NCBI RefSeq assembly: GCF_011694815.1
Contig: NZ_CP050177.1
Location: forward strand, 4,503,001 to 4,567,000
Reading direction: 5' to 3'
DNA from: Streptomyces liangshanensis
GTDB taxonomy: Bacteria; Actinomycetota; Actinomycetes; Streptomycetales; Streptomycetaceae
DNA: 64,000 nt
This document shows, one piece after another, positions 16,008-24,253 of this stretch. Position 1 is the stretch's first letter; each line of letters begins with the position of its first letter. The notes beneath the pieces are model-generated. The model was not told the DNA's origin, did not search any database, and saw only the letters and a program-made list of their open reading frames with translations. The position numbers and the translations under genes were made by a program.

Positions 16008-16190
16008 CTACGGCACCCCGTAGAACTTCTCCGTCTCGTCCACGGCGGCCTGGAACCGTTCGTCGAAGTCGTCGCGGACGAGCGTCCTGACCACGTAGTC
16101 CTGGACGGTCATCCCCCGTCTGGCGGCATGCCGCCTGAGCCGGTCGAGCAGCTCACCGTCTATCCGCAGGCTGAGCACAGTCGATCCCAT
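16008..16190 (-). CDS. Ribbon-helix-helix (CopG-like) protein
   Basis: The 60-residue protein begins GSTVLSLRIDGELLDRLRRH followed by AARRGMTVQDYVVRTLVRDD. A beta-strand plus two helices of this length is a classic ribbon-helix-helix DNA-binding fold. No toxin gene is adjacent in the same direction, so it may be a lone regulator. It diverges from marR and shares the roughly 130-bp intergenic region. Confidence 0.75.
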   Translation of the reverse strand: MGSTVLSLRIDGELLDRLRRHAARRGMTVQDYVVRTLVRDDFDERFQAAVDETEKFYGVP

Positions 16191-16284
16191 GCGGTCCAGG
16201 GTCAGGGGCGGACCCGCTCCCCGGTGCCGCTTTCGGCGGCATTCTCACTCGTTCGAGTGGTCTTTACGCGCCTGCACCCCGGTG

Positions 16285-16318
16285 GTATTTAGCATGGGTA
16301 ATGAGTTACGCTAAATAC
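16285..16318. promoter_or_regulatory. MarR operator, perfect 9-bp inverted repeat
   Basis: GTATTTAGC (16285-16293) and GCTAAATAC (16310-16318) are exact complements, 16 bases apart. The right arm ends immediately before the ATG at 16319. AT-rich palindromes at this position are typical autoregulatory MarR sites. Confidence 0.75.
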
Positions 16319-16759
16319 ATGCCTGATCTGTCCCACGGTGACGAGAACGACGACGCCGTGAACGCTCTCCGATCCGCCGTCATGCGGCTGGGCCGGCGTC
16401 TGAAGCACCAACGTGTCGACGAGTCGCTGAGCCCCACCGAGATGTCGGTGCTCGGCACCCTCGCCCGCTGTGGCTCCGCCACCCCGGGGGAGCTGGCCCG
16501 CAAGGAGCACGTGCAGCCGCCGTCGATGACCAGAATCGTGGCCCTGCTCGAAGCGAAGGGCCTGGTCAGGCTGGAGCCGCATCCCGACGACCGTCGGCAG
16601 AAGGTGGTCAGCCAGACCGAAGAGGCCGAGGCGATGCTCGAACAGAGCCGCCGCAAGCGCAACGTCTGGCTCGCTTCCCTCGCCGAGGGCCTCGACGAGG
16701 ACGAATGGGCGAAGCTGCGTGCGGCCGCCCCCGTCCTGGAGAAGCTCGCCCACCTCTGA
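16319..16759 (+). CDS. MarR-family transcriptional regulator
   Basis: From the ATG at 16319 the protein has 146 residues. An in-frame ATG at 16301 is inside the operator and has no ribosome site either. The winged helix is clear: LSPTEMSVLGTLARCGSATP, GELARKEHVQPPSMTRIVAL and LVRLEPHPDDRRQKVVSQT. Flanking N- and C-terminal helices form the dimer. The start lies right after an inverted repeat, so the mRNA may be leaderless or nearly so and autorepressed. The MFS exporter starts 29 bases after its stop, suggesting the regulator controls export of a drug-like ligand. Confidence 0.9.
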   Translation: MPDLSHGDENDDAVNALRSAVMRLGRRLKHQRVDESLSPTEMSVLGTLARCGSATPGELARKEHVQPPSMTRIVALLEAKGLVRLEPHPDDRRQKVVSQTEEAEAMLEQSRRKRNVWLASLAEGLDEDEWAKLRAAAPVLEKLAHL

Positions 16760-16788
16760 CCCGCGCGCCGCAAGGAGGCGAAACAACG

Positions 16789-18231
16789 TTGAGTTCGGGA
16801 TCCGGAGCAGACTCCGCCCCCGCACCGCAATCCGCCCACGACAGCAGTACCGGAAGCACCCCCGCCGCCACCCCCACCCCCGGCGGCTCCCCGACCCCCA
16901 CCTCCGGCGCCACGCCGGACGCCACCCTGACCCCCGCCAAGGGCACCAAAGGCGGCACCTTCTCCTCCCTCAAGATCCGCAACTACCGGTTGTTCGCCAC
17001 GGGCGCCGTGGTCTCCAACATCGGTACGTGGATGTCCCGCATCACCCAGGACTGGCTGGTCCTGAGCCTGACGGGCTCCTCGGCGGCCGTCGGCATCACG
17101 ACGGCGCTCCAGTTCCTGCCGATGCTCCTCTTCGGCCTGTACGGCGGCGTCATCGCCGACCGCTACCCGAAGCGCCAGATCCTGCTGGCCACCCAGGCCG
17201 CCATGGGCCTCTGCGGGCTCTCGCTCGCCTTCCTGACCCTCTCCGGCCACGTCCAGGTCTGGCACGTCTACCTGATCGCGTTCCTGCTCGGCATGGTGAC
17301 GGTCGTCGACAACCCGAGCCGGCAGTCCTTCGTCTCCGAGATGGTCGGCCCGAGCCAGTTGCGCAACGCCGTCAGCCTCAACTCGGCGAACTTCCAGTCG
17401 GCCCGCCTCATCGGCCCCGCCGTCGCGGGTGTGCTGATCACGACGGTCGGCAGCGGTTACGCATTCCTGCTGAACGGCCTCTCCTTCCTGGCGCCGCTCG
17501 CCGGCCTGCTCCTGATGCGTCAGAGCGAGCTGTTCAAGGTCGAGCGAGTGCCGCGCGGCAAGGGGCAGTTGCGGGAGGGGCTGCGGTACGTACGGGGCAG
17601 GCCCGAACTCATCGGGCCCATCGTCCTCGTCGGCTTCATCGGCACGTTCGGCTTCAACTTCCCGATCTGGCTGACGGCGTTCGCCCACGAGATCTTCCAC
17701 GGCGGCGCCGGGCTGTACTCGTTCTTCAACATCCTGATGGCGGTCGGCTCCCTGGCCGCCGCCCTCCTCGCGGCCCGCCGCCGCTCCTCGCGGCTGCGCC
17801 TGCTGATCCTGGCGGGGGTGGGCTTCGGGCTGCTGGAGTTCCTGGTCTCGTTCGCGCCGTCCGTGTGGCTCTTCTCGCTGCTGCTGCTGCCGATCGGCAT
17901 GCTCGGCATGACGACCAACATCAGCGCGAACACGAGCGTCCAGATGGCGGCCGACCCCACGATGCGGGGCCGCGTGATGAGCCTCTACATGATGGTCTTC
18001 GTCGGCGGCACCCCGGTGGGCGGCCCGCTCCTGGGCTGGGTGACGGACACGTACGGCGCCCGCGTCGGCTTCGCGACGGGCGGCGCGGTCTCCCTGATCG
18101 CGGCGGCCACGATCGGCGTGATCCTGACCCGCGTGGTCGGCGTCCGCGTCAAGGTAGGCCTCCGCGACGGCCGCCCACACGTGGACCTGGTCCCGAGAAC
18201 CGAGGGCGAGCGGGTGCCGGCGACGGTGTGA
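16789..18231 (+). CDS. MFS exporter
   Basis: A TTG start at 16789 follows AAGGAGG at 16772-16778 with good spacing, giving 480 residues. The first 45 residues are a Ser/Thr/Pro-rich cytoplasmic tail. The rest has about 12 membrane helices, with the helix 1 region NYRLFATGAVVSNIGTWMSR and the helix 2-3 loop GVIADRYPKRQILL, the usual G-x-x-x-D-R-x-x-R signature. DNPSRQSFVSEMVG matches the MFS_3/enterobactin-exporter-like group. It is co-transcribed with marR and convergent with the Uma2 gene, so it is probably an efflux pump controlled by that regulator. Confidence 0.9.
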   Translation: MSSGSGADSAPAPQSAHDSSTGSTPAATPTPGGSPTPTSGATPDATLTPAKGTKGGTFSSLKIRNYRLFATGAVVSNIGTWMSRITQDWLVLSLTGSSAAVGITTALQFLPMLLFGLYGGVIADRYPKRQILLATQAAMGLCGLSLAFLTLSGHVQVWHVYLIAFLLGMVTVVDNPSRQSFVSEMVGPSQLRNAVSLNSANFQSARLIGPAVAGVLITTVGSGYAFLLNGLSFLAPLAGLLLMRQSELFKVERVPRGKGQLREGLRYVRGRPELIGPIVLVGFIGTFGFNFPIWLTAFAHEIFHGGAGLYSFFNILMAVGSLAAALLAARRRSSRLRLLILAGVGFGLLEFLVSFAPSVWLFSLLLLPIGMLGMTTNISANTSVQMAADPTMRGRVMSLYMMVFVGGTPVGGPLLGWVTDTYGARVGFATGGAVSLIAAATIGVILTRVVGVRVKVGLRDGRPHVDLVPRTEGERVPATV

Positions 18232-18260
18232 GGGGTCGGTGGTGCGTCGGGGGGCTCGGC

Positions 18261-18851
18261 TCAGTCGCGGGGGAACTCCGCGGTCCTGAGCCTCAGGTCG
18301 ACGACCGTGCCGGTCAGGTCGACCTCGTGGCCGAAGCGGACGGTGAGCTCGGAGGCGTACTCACCGTCCTTAGGCTCGGTGAAGACGCGGCACAGGCCGG
18401 TGTACGGGTCGGCGATCAGGTAGACGGGGATGTCGGCCGCCGCGTAGGCCGCCTTCTTCGGGCCGTAGTCGTTGGGGGCGGTCCCTTGGGAGATCACCTC
18501 GGCGATGAACTCCAGGTCTTCGTGGCTCCACCGCCCGCGCGCGTCCTTCTTCGCTCCGTCGGCCAGTTTGGCGACGTCCGGTGCGAAGCCGTTCAGGTGC
18601 CCGGGGAAATCGATGCGCACGTCGGACTTCACCTGGGTGCGCGGGTATCGGGTCCTCAGCTGCTCGATGAGATCCAGGATGATCTCCCAGTGGGTGTCCC
18701 GTTGTGGCGACATGTGAATGTTCCCCCCGACGATCTCGACCTTGTAACCCTCGGGGACGGGCATCTGCTCAAGCCGTTCGAACAGCGTGTCCAGAGTCAG
18801 CTCTGCGCTCTCGTGGGCCATGTCGATCCTGTCGGTCTCTACGACGGTCAT
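18261..18851 (-). CDS. Uma2 family (DUF820) nuclease-fold protein
   Basis: The 196-residue protein has the PD-(D/E)XK-like core of the Uma2 family: IHMSPQRDTHWEIILDLIEQ, VRIDFPGHLNGFAPDVAKLA, EFIAEVISQGTAPNDYGPKK and AAYAAADIPVYLIADP. The Asp in PDV, the Glu in AEV and the KK pair are the usual catalytic positions. Streptomycetes carry many copies and their biological role is unknown. It is a single gene, convergent with the MFS exporter. Confidence 0.88.
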   Translation of the reverse strand: MTVVETDRIDMAHESAELTLDTLFERLEQMPVPEGYKVEIVGGNIHMSPQRDTHWEIILDLIEQLRTRYPRTQVKSDVRIDFPGHLNGFAPDVAKLADGAKKDARGRWSHEDLEFIAEVISQGTAPNDYGPKKAAYAAADIPVYLIADPYTGLCRVFTEPKDGEYASELTVRFGHEVDLTGTVVDLRLRTAEFPRD

Positions 18852-18979
18852 CGTGGCGCTCCTCCCCGCTGCCGGGCAATGTGGCAGCCACGCGGTACAA
18901 CGATACGCACGGTGAACGGGTTACGAGCGGATGTGCGACGTGCGTGCTCGTGTCGGGTGGGGCGGGGGAGACTCGGGGG

Positions 18980-19630
18980 ATGAGACTTTTCGCCGCCGTG
19001 TTGCCGCCCGATCTTGTTGTCGACGAACTTGCCCTTGCGGTCCGTCCGTTGCGGGCGTTGGGTCGTGGGGGCGCCGTTCCGGTGCGGTGGACCGGGGAGG
19101 CCGGGTGGCACTTCACGCTTGCGTTCATGGGGGAGGTGGACGACGCGGTGGTGCCGGAGCTGACGGCTCGGCTGGCGGAGGCCGCGTACCGTACCGGGCC
19201 CTTCTCGCTCCGTGTCCACGGCAGCGGGCACTTCGGCGACCGGGCGCTGTGGGCGGGGGCCGCCGGGGACCTCGACCGGCTGCGGCTCCTCGCGGAGCGG
19301 GCCGACGCCGCCGCGCGGCGGGCCGGCGTACCGATGGAGGAGCACCGCCGCTACCAGCCGCACCTGACCCTGGCGCGTACGGAGCGGGCGCGGGGCGCGG
19401 ACGGGGCCGGCGGGGACGACCTGCGGCCGTACGTCGAGGCGCTGGCCGGCTTCGAGGGCGCGGCGTGGGAGGTGTCCGAGGTGGCGCTCGTCCGCAGCCG
19501 GCTGCCCGGGACGGGGCCGGTGGGGTGGGGGCCCGGGCAGGAGCCGCGGTACGAGACGGTCGCGCGCTGCCCGCTCGGGCCGGGGGACGGCGGGCCCCCG
19601 GCCGAGGGGCCGGCCGGGGCCGGGCGCTAA
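18980..19630 (+). CDS. thpR: RNA 2',3'-cyclic phosphodiesterase
   Basis: The 216-residue protein starts MRLFAAVLPPDLVVDELALA and carries the two H-x-T-x motifs of the 2H phosphoesterase fold: WHFTLAFMGEV (His44) and QPHLTLARTE (His128). The enzyme opens 2',3'-cyclic phosphates on RNA ends. The length fits the ThpR/LigT family. The C-terminal tail after ARCPLGPG is low complexity. The start ATG follows a GGGGGA stretch. The tiny membrane protein gene starts nine bases after its stop. Confidence 0.9.
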   Translation: MRLFAAVLPPDLVVDELALAVRPLRALGRGGAVPVRWTGEAGWHFTLAFMGEVDDAVVPELTARLAEAAYRTGPFSLRVHGSGHFGDRALWAGAAGDLDRLRLLAERADAAARRAGVPMEEHRRYQPHLTLARTERARGADGAGGDDLRPYVEALAGFEGAAWEVSEVALVRSRLPGTGPVGWGPGQEPRYETVARCPLGPGDGGPPAEGPAGAGR

Positions 19631-19639
19631 TCTCGACGA

Positions 19640-19729
19640 GTGAACCCCAAGACCCGAAACCAAATCATGGCCGGCGTGCTGGTGCTGATGTTCGTGATCG
19701 TGGCCGTCGCGGCGGCCGTCGGGAGCTAG
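19640..19729 (+). CDS. Tiny single-pass membrane protein (29 residues)
   Basis: GTG at 19640 opens a 29-codon frame ending TAG at 19727-19729. The N-terminus is VNPKTRNQIMAG, followed by VLVLMFVIVAVAAAVGS. It has a basic N-terminus and one membrane helix. I recall near-identical tiny proteins in other streptomycetes, sometimes labelled SPW_0924 family. It lies nine bases after thpR and may be translated from the same mRNA. No strong ribosome site is visible. Confidence 0.7.
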   Translation: MNPKTRNQIMAGVLVLMFVIVAVAAAVGS

Positions 19730-19771
19730 CCGCCGGGAGTTTGCCGCCGGGCCGAGGACGGCCGGGGGCCA

Positions 19772-19798
19772 GGGGTACGCGGCGACACCGCGTACCCC
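19772..19798. terminator. Bidirectional terminator hairpin
   Basis: GGGGTACGCGG (19772-19782) and CCGCGTACCCC (19788-19798) are exact complements with a five-base loop. It lies between the convergent tiny membrane protein and aldo/keto reductase genes. Confidence 0.8.
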
Positions 19799-19810
19799 CG
19801 CTACCGCCGA

Positions 19811-20797
19811 CTACCAGGCGAAGGCTTCCGGCGTCTCGCCGGGACCCGGGAAGATCTCGTCCAGCGACGCCAGGACCTCGTCCGACAGCTCCAGGTCCAC
19901 CGCGCGCACGGCGGACTCCAGCTGCTCCAGGGTCCGGGGTCCGGAGATCGGGCCCGTCACCCCCGGCCGGGTGAGCAGCCACGCGAGCGCCGCCTCACCC
20001 GGGTCGATGCCGTGCTTGTCGAGCAGGTCCTCGTACGACTGGATCTGCGCCCGGACGGCCGGATCGGTGATCCCGCCGCTCGAACGGCCACCGGATCCCG
20101 TACCCTCCCGCTCCTTGCGCAGGACGCCGCCGAGCAGGCCACCGGCCAGCGGCGACCAGGGGAGGACACCCAGGCCGTACTCGCGTGCGGCCGGGACGAC
20201 CTCCATCTCGGCGCGCCGCTCGGCGAGGTTGTACAGGCACTGCTCGCTGACCAGGCCGTACGAACCCTTGCGCTGCGCCGTCTCGTTGGTCTGCGCGATC
20301 TTCCAGCCGGGGAAGTTGGACGAGCCCGCGTAGAGGATCTTGCCCTGGGTTATCAGGGTGTCGATCGCCTGCCATATCTCCTCGACCGGGGTGGCGCGGT
20401 CGATGTGGTGGAACTGGTAGAGGTCGATGTAGTCGGTCTGGAGCCGCTTGAGGCTGGCCTCGACCGCACGGCGGATGTTGAGGGCGGAGAGCTTGTGGTG
20501 GTTGGGCCACGCCTGGTCGCCGTCGCCCATGTACGCGTTCACCTTGGTGGCGAGGACGACCTTGTCGCGGCGGTCGCCACCCTGCGCGAACCAGGTGCCG
20601 AGGATCTCCTCGGTACGGCCCTTGCCCGCCGTCCTGCCGTAGATGTTGGCGGTGTCGAAGAAGTTGACGCCCGCGGCGAGGGCGGCGTCCATGATGGTGT
20701 GGCTGTCGGATTCGTTCGTGAGCGGGCCGAAGTTCATCGTCCCGAGGACGAGTCGGCTGACCTCGAGTCCCGTGCGTCCGAGCTGCGTGTACTTCAT
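19811..20797 (-). CDS. Aldo/keto reductase
   Basis: The 328-residue NADPH-dependent oxidoreductase begins MKYTQLGRTGLEVSRLVLGT. The AKR barrel signatures are present: NFFDTANIYGRTAGKGRTEE (catalytic Asp and Tyr), VVLATKVNAYMGDGDQ (catalytic Lys), DYIDLYQFHHIDRATPVEE (catalytic His) and the C-terminal GPRTLEQLESAV cofactor loop. The substrate is unknown. It is a single gene upstream of a terminator, read in the same direction as the iminopeptidase 86 bases away. Confidence 0.92.
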   Translation of the reverse strand: MKYTQLGRTGLEVSRLVLGTMNFGPLTNESDSHTIMDAALAAGVNFFDTANIYGRTAGKGRTEEILGTWFAQGGDRRDKVVLATKVNAYMGDGDQAWPNHHKLSALNIRRAVEASLKRLQTDYIDLYQFHHIDRATPVEEIWQAIDTLITQGKILYAGSSNFPGWKIAQTNETAQRKGSYGLVSEQCLYNLAERRAEMEVVPAAREYGLGVLPWSPLAGGLLGGVLRKEREGTGSGGRSSGGITDPAVRAQIQSYEDLLDKHGIDPGEAALAWLLTRPGVTGPISGPRTLEQLESAVRAVDLELSDEVLASLDEIFPGPGETPEAFAW

Positions 20798-20883
20798 GTC
20801 GCACTAGCCAACGCGTTCGAGCGCACTCGAAGCAACCCCCCGTCCGCGGCTCGGCCGGTCCTGGTGGCTTTCCGAGTCGGCCC

Positions 20884-21852
20884 CTACCGGTCGGCGAAGC
20901 CGTCCAACGCCGTTCGTACCGCGAGGCGTTCGGTGGCGCTGCCCTTGTGGCCCGCGTCCTCCACGATCTCCAGCCGGGCGTCGGGCCACGCGCGCGCCAG
21001 CTCCCAGGCGGTGACCAGGGGACCGCCCAGGTCGAAGCGGCCGTGGACAAGGACCCCGGGGATCCCGGCGAGTTGGTGCGCGCCGCGCAGCAGCGCGCCT
21101 TCCTCCAGCCAGGCGGCGTGGGAGAAGTAGTGGGCGCAGATCCGGACGAGGGCCCGGCGGGCGGCCGGGGGGCGGTCGCTGTACGGGCGGGCCGAGCCGT
21201 GCGGTTCCTGGGAGAGTACGGCGTCCTCCCAGGCGCACCAGTCGGCCGTGGCCCGCTCCCGTACGGCGGGGTCGGGGTCCTCGGCCAACCGGCCGTAGGC
21301 CGCGAGGAGTTCGAAGAGGTCGCCGTCTTTCCGCTCCTCCTCCGGGACGCCGTCGCGGAAGCGTTCCCACTCCTCGGGGAAGATCTGGCCGGCGCCGCGG
21401 TACAGCCAGTCGATCTCCGAGCGCCGGGTGGTGGTGACGGAGGAGATGACGATCTCCGAGACACGCTCGGGGTGGCGCTCGGCGTACGCGAGGATCAGGG
21501 TGGAGCCCCAGGAACTCCCGTACAGGAGCCACTTGTCGATGCCGAGGTGGACGCGCAGCCGTTCCATGTCGGCGATCAGGTGGTCGGTGGTGTTGTGCCG
21601 CAGGTCGGTGGCGGGATCGCCGGCGTGCGGGATGCTGCGGCCGCAGTTGCGCTGGTCGAAGAGGACGACGCGGTAGCGGTCGGGGTCGAAGTACCGCCGC
21701 GTGGTGGCGTTGCAGCCGGACCCGGGACCACCGTGGACGACAAGCGCGGGCTTCCCTTCGGGATTCCCGCACACCTCCCAGTACACAAGGTTCCCGTCCC
21801 CGACGTCGAGCAGACCGTGGTCGTGGGGCTCGATGGGGGGATAGTGCGACAT
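20884..21852 (-). CDS. pip: Proline iminopeptidase
   Basis: The ATG at 21850-21852 (M-S-H-Y-P-P-I-E-P) follows CAGGAGC, giving 322 residues. Open frame further upstream is repeat sequence and was excluded. It is an alpha/beta hydrolase with oxyanion motif VVHGGPGSG, FDQRNCGRS, nucleophile YGSSWGSTL, and later VHGRFDLGG and DAGHKG for the Asp/His pair. These are typical of S33 peptidases that remove N-terminal proline. It is cytoplasmic. A long inverted-repeat element begins only 32 bases upstream, so its promoter must be inside that element or in the 32 bases. Confidence 0.9.
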   Translation of the reverse strand: MSHYPPIEPHDHGLLDVGDGNLVYWEVCGNPEGKPALVVHGGPGSGCNATTRRYFDPDRYRVVLFDQRNCGRSIPHAGDPATDLRHNTTDHLIADMERLRVHLGIDKWLLYGSSWGSTLILAYAERHPERVSEIVISSVTTTRRSEIDWLYRGAGQIFPEEWERFRDGVPEEERKDGDLFELLAAYGRLAEDPDPAVRERATADWCAWEDAVLSQEPHGSARPYSDRPPAARRALVRICAHYFSHAAWLEEGALLRGAHQLAGIPGVLVHGRFDLGGPLVTAWELARAWPDARLEIVEDAGHKGSATERLAVRTALDGFADR

Positions 21853-21884
21853 GGGGGTGCTCCTGGGGGATTCTTTTCGGGGGT

Positions 21885-23069
21885 GGGTGCGGGTTACGGC
21901 GGGGGCGTAGTCGAGGTCGGCGTTCTTGTGTTGTGTGACGTGGGGGCCGCCCCTTGCTGTTGAGTGTCGCGGTTTCGGGTCGGGCGTCAAGGGCGCTCCT
22001 TCGTCGCGTCGGCAAGCCGATGACCTTCGGTCACCCTTGACTCCCGCCCCGAAACCGCAAGTGAAGGTGGAGGGGGGCGGCCCGGGGGAGGGGTCCCCGA
22101 GGGGCCTGTTCGTTGCCGGGCTTTCGTCGCGGTCTGCGGCTCGGGGCTGGGTTTGCGCACGACTTGAATGGGGCGGCGGGCCTCGGCTCAGCGGCTAGCT
22201 GGCCGTCTGTTGGCGGGTGTGCAAGCACCGTGTCTGGGCTGGGTGGGTGGAGGGGCAGGCGAGAGGGGGCAGACGGCCAGTCGCCCCCCTTCCGGCCGGT
22301 GATGTGCCCCGAATACGCACTAACGGAACACAGCACGCAAGACCGGGGAGGAAGGGCCACCGGAGGGCTCCTGAGCCAGGGCAAATGGGGCATTTGGCCT
22401 GGCTGGGGTGGGTGGTGGGGTGGTTTCAGCCGTCGGTTGCCGCCTCCCCGGCCGTTATGCGGACATCACCCCCACGCCGGGAGGCGGGTGGGGTTGATGG
22501 GGTTGGTGGGGTGAGTGAGGCGGCTGGCAGGCCCCATCCCATCCCTCCGCCGGCCCTATCCGGCGGGTTGTGTGTCCTGGGTTCCGGTCAACGGAACGCA
22601 GGACGCAAGGCTGGGGTGGAAAGGCCGCCAGGGGAATTCCGAGGCTGGGTGAATGGGGTGTCTTGGTCGCCGGATGGGATGTCCCTCACCTCAGCCCGCA
22701 GCTGGTCACGGATCTCAGACACGGTGCTTGTACACCCGCCAACAGTCCGCCTTCCAGCCGCTGAGCCGAGGCCTGCCGCCCCATTCAAGTGGTGCGCTAA
22801 CCCCCACCCGATCCGCAGCCCGGAAGAAACGGCAACCGCTCCCGGGCCTTCCCGGGGGACCCCTCCCCGGGCCGCCCCCCTCGCCTTCACTTGCGGTTTC
22901 GGGGCGGGGGTCAAGGGTGGAGCGAAGCGGAATCGGCGGAGCCGACGCGACGAAGGAGCGCCCTTGACGCCCGACCCGAAACCGCGACACTCAACAGCAA
23001 GGGGCGGCCCCCACGTCAATCAGAACAACAACGCCCACCCCGACTACGCCCCCGCCCGAACCCGCACCC
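21885..23069. repeat. Large non-coding composite element with roughly 350-bp inverted arms
   Basis: The left arm (21885-22236) and right arm (22716-23069) are near-complementary copies, from GGGTGCGGGTT at the outer ends to CACCGTGTCTG at the inner ends. Each arm holds its own inverted pair: GCGGTTTCGGGTCGGG and GTCAAGGG, repeated in reverse about 60 bases on. The middle (22237-22715) contains an imperfect roughly 75-bp direct repeat (about 22323-22397 and 22591-22666, sharing CGGAAC-CAG-ACGCAAG). No transposase or plausible ORF is present; open frames are chance. The right arm overlaps the last eight codons of the GNAT gene. Confidence 0.8.
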
Positions 23070-23634
23070 TCCCATGCAGGTGCCCCTCCAGGGGGAACGG
23101 CGGGTGCGGGGCAAGGGTTCGTTCGTACCCGTAGCCGGCCTTCTCGGCTACGCGGCACGAGGCCGGGTTGTTGACCTGGTGGAGGAGTTCCAGCCGGTTC
23201 AGGCCGGGCCCGCCGGCCATGCCGGCCATGCCGGCCATGCCGGCCTTGCTGAATGCCCACGCCGTCACCGCCTCCAGTGCGCGCGGTGCCACCCCGCGGC
23301 CTCGGGCCGCCGCCACCGTCCAGTAGCCGACCTCCGCCGTGTCCGCGGTGCCGCTGAAGCCCGCGTGTCTGAGGGAGATGTGCGCCACCAGCCGCGTCCC
23401 CTCGAACACGGCGAAGCTCGGGCGCGTCCCCGTCGCCCACCCCCGCGCCCTCTCCTCCAGCCAGCGGATCGCCTCCGCCCCGTCCGTCACCGGGTGTTGG
23501 GTCGACCGGAGCATCACCGGGTCGTCGTACGCCTCGACCAGGGACGGCAAGTCCCGTTCCGCCCACGGGCGCAGGGTCAGTGCCGCGGCCGTCGTCGTGG
23601 CCGGGGCGTGGAGCTGTGGGCCCGTCCCGTTCAT
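23044..23634 (-). CDS. GNAT family N-acetyltransferase
   Basis: The ATG at 23632-23634 overlaps the TGA of the TetR gene (ATGA), giving 196 residues. The GNAT fold is clear: LTLRPWAERDLPSLVEAYDD, FAVFEGTRLVAHISLRHAGF, then VGYWTVAAARGRGVAPRALE (acetyl-CoA loop), and NRLELLHQVNNPASCRVAEK with AGYGYERTL. It resembles RimJ/RimL-type enzymes. Two oddities: three M-A-G repeats encoded by a 9-bp satellite, and a C-terminus (RVRVRAGA) that lies inside the inverted-repeat element. It is translationally coupled to TetR. The substrate is unknown. Confidence 0.88.
   Translation of the reverse strand: MNGTGPQLHAPATTTAAALTLRPWAERDLPSLVEAYDDPVMLRSTQHPVTDGAEAIRWLEERARGWATGTRPSFAVFEGTRLVAHISLRHAGFSGTADTAEVGYWTVAAARGRGVAPRALEAVTAWAFSKAGMAGMAGMAGGPGLNRLELLHQVNNPASCRVAEKAGYGYERTLAPHPPFPLEGHLHGRVRVRAGA
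23212..23247 (-). repeat. 9-bp tandem satellite inside the GNAT gene
   Basis: GCCGGCCAT occurs three times exactly (23212-23238), followed by a fourth with one change (23239-23247). It encodes repeated Met-Ala-Gly in a surface loop. The length keeps the frame, so copy number could vary without loss of function. Confidence 0.85.
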
Positions 23635-24203
23635 TCCGTACGCTCCAGCAACGTCCTCGCCGCCGTCAGGAACAGTGCGCAGATCTCGTCCGTGTCCGCC
23701 CCCGCCAGGGGTTCCATACGGCTGACGTCGCGGACCAGGCCGATGCCCACCAGCCAGGCCAGGACCAGTTGGGCGCGCAGTTCCGCGTCCGGCGCGTCGG
23801 TCAGGGTGGACAGCGCGCCCGCGTAGTCCGCGCCCAGTTGCTCGGCGATGCTGGCCGCCGGGCCCTCGCTGCCGAGCGAGCGCAGGAACGTCACCAGGGT
23901 GTGGTCGCGCCGCTGTCCCGGCTCGTCGCGGAGCATGCTGCGCAGGGTGGCGTCGAGCAGCTTCTCCAGCGGGGTGCTGTCCAGTTGGGCCCGGCCCTGG
24001 CGCGCGGTCACCGCCTCGAACACCGCCGCCTTCGAGCCGAAGTAGCGGAAGATCAGCGCCTGGTTCGCCCCCGCGCGGTCCGCGATGTCCCGCACGGTCG
24101 TGCGGGCGAAGCCGCGCTCGGCGAAGAGGGCGGTGGCGGCATCGAGCAACGCCTGTCGGGTCCCCGCCGCGTCGCGGCGCCGGGGTTGTTGTTTTTCGGC
24201 CAC
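23631..24203 (-). CDS. TetR-family regulator
   Basis: A GTG at 24201-24203 follows GGGAGGGACC, giving 190 residues. The N-terminal helix-turn-helix is typical: TRQALLDAATALFAERGFAR, TTVRDIADRAGANQALIFRY and FGSKAAVFEAV. The C-terminal ligand domain ends LFLTAARTLLERTE. It is the first gene of a TetR-GNAT pair and diverges from the P450-ferredoxin pair. A palindrome matching a TetR site overlaps the P450 promoter (24283-24302), so it probably represses the P450 and perhaps itself. Confidence 0.9.
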   Translation of the reverse strand: MAEKQQPRRRDAAGTRQALLDAATALFAERGFARTTVRDIADRAGANQALIFRYFGSKAAVFEAVTARQGRAQLDSTPLEKLLDATLRSMLRDEPGQRRDHTLVTFLRSLGSEGPAASIAEQLGADYAGALSTLTDAPDAELRAQLVLAWLVGIGLVRDVSRMEPLAGADTDEICALFLTAARTLLERTE

Positions 24204-24253
24204 GGTCCCTCCCAGCGCACACCGTAGCGCCCGCACCGCCGGGCGCGGCCGTC

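Noticed and set aside
21853..21990. Upstream start for pip adding 46 residues
   Set aside because: The extra part is translated repeat-arm DNA; CAGGAGC marks the ATG at 21852.
22217..23134. Long frames inside the inverted-repeat element
   Set aside because: They change character across repeat boundaries and read repeat DNA; no start site or domain.
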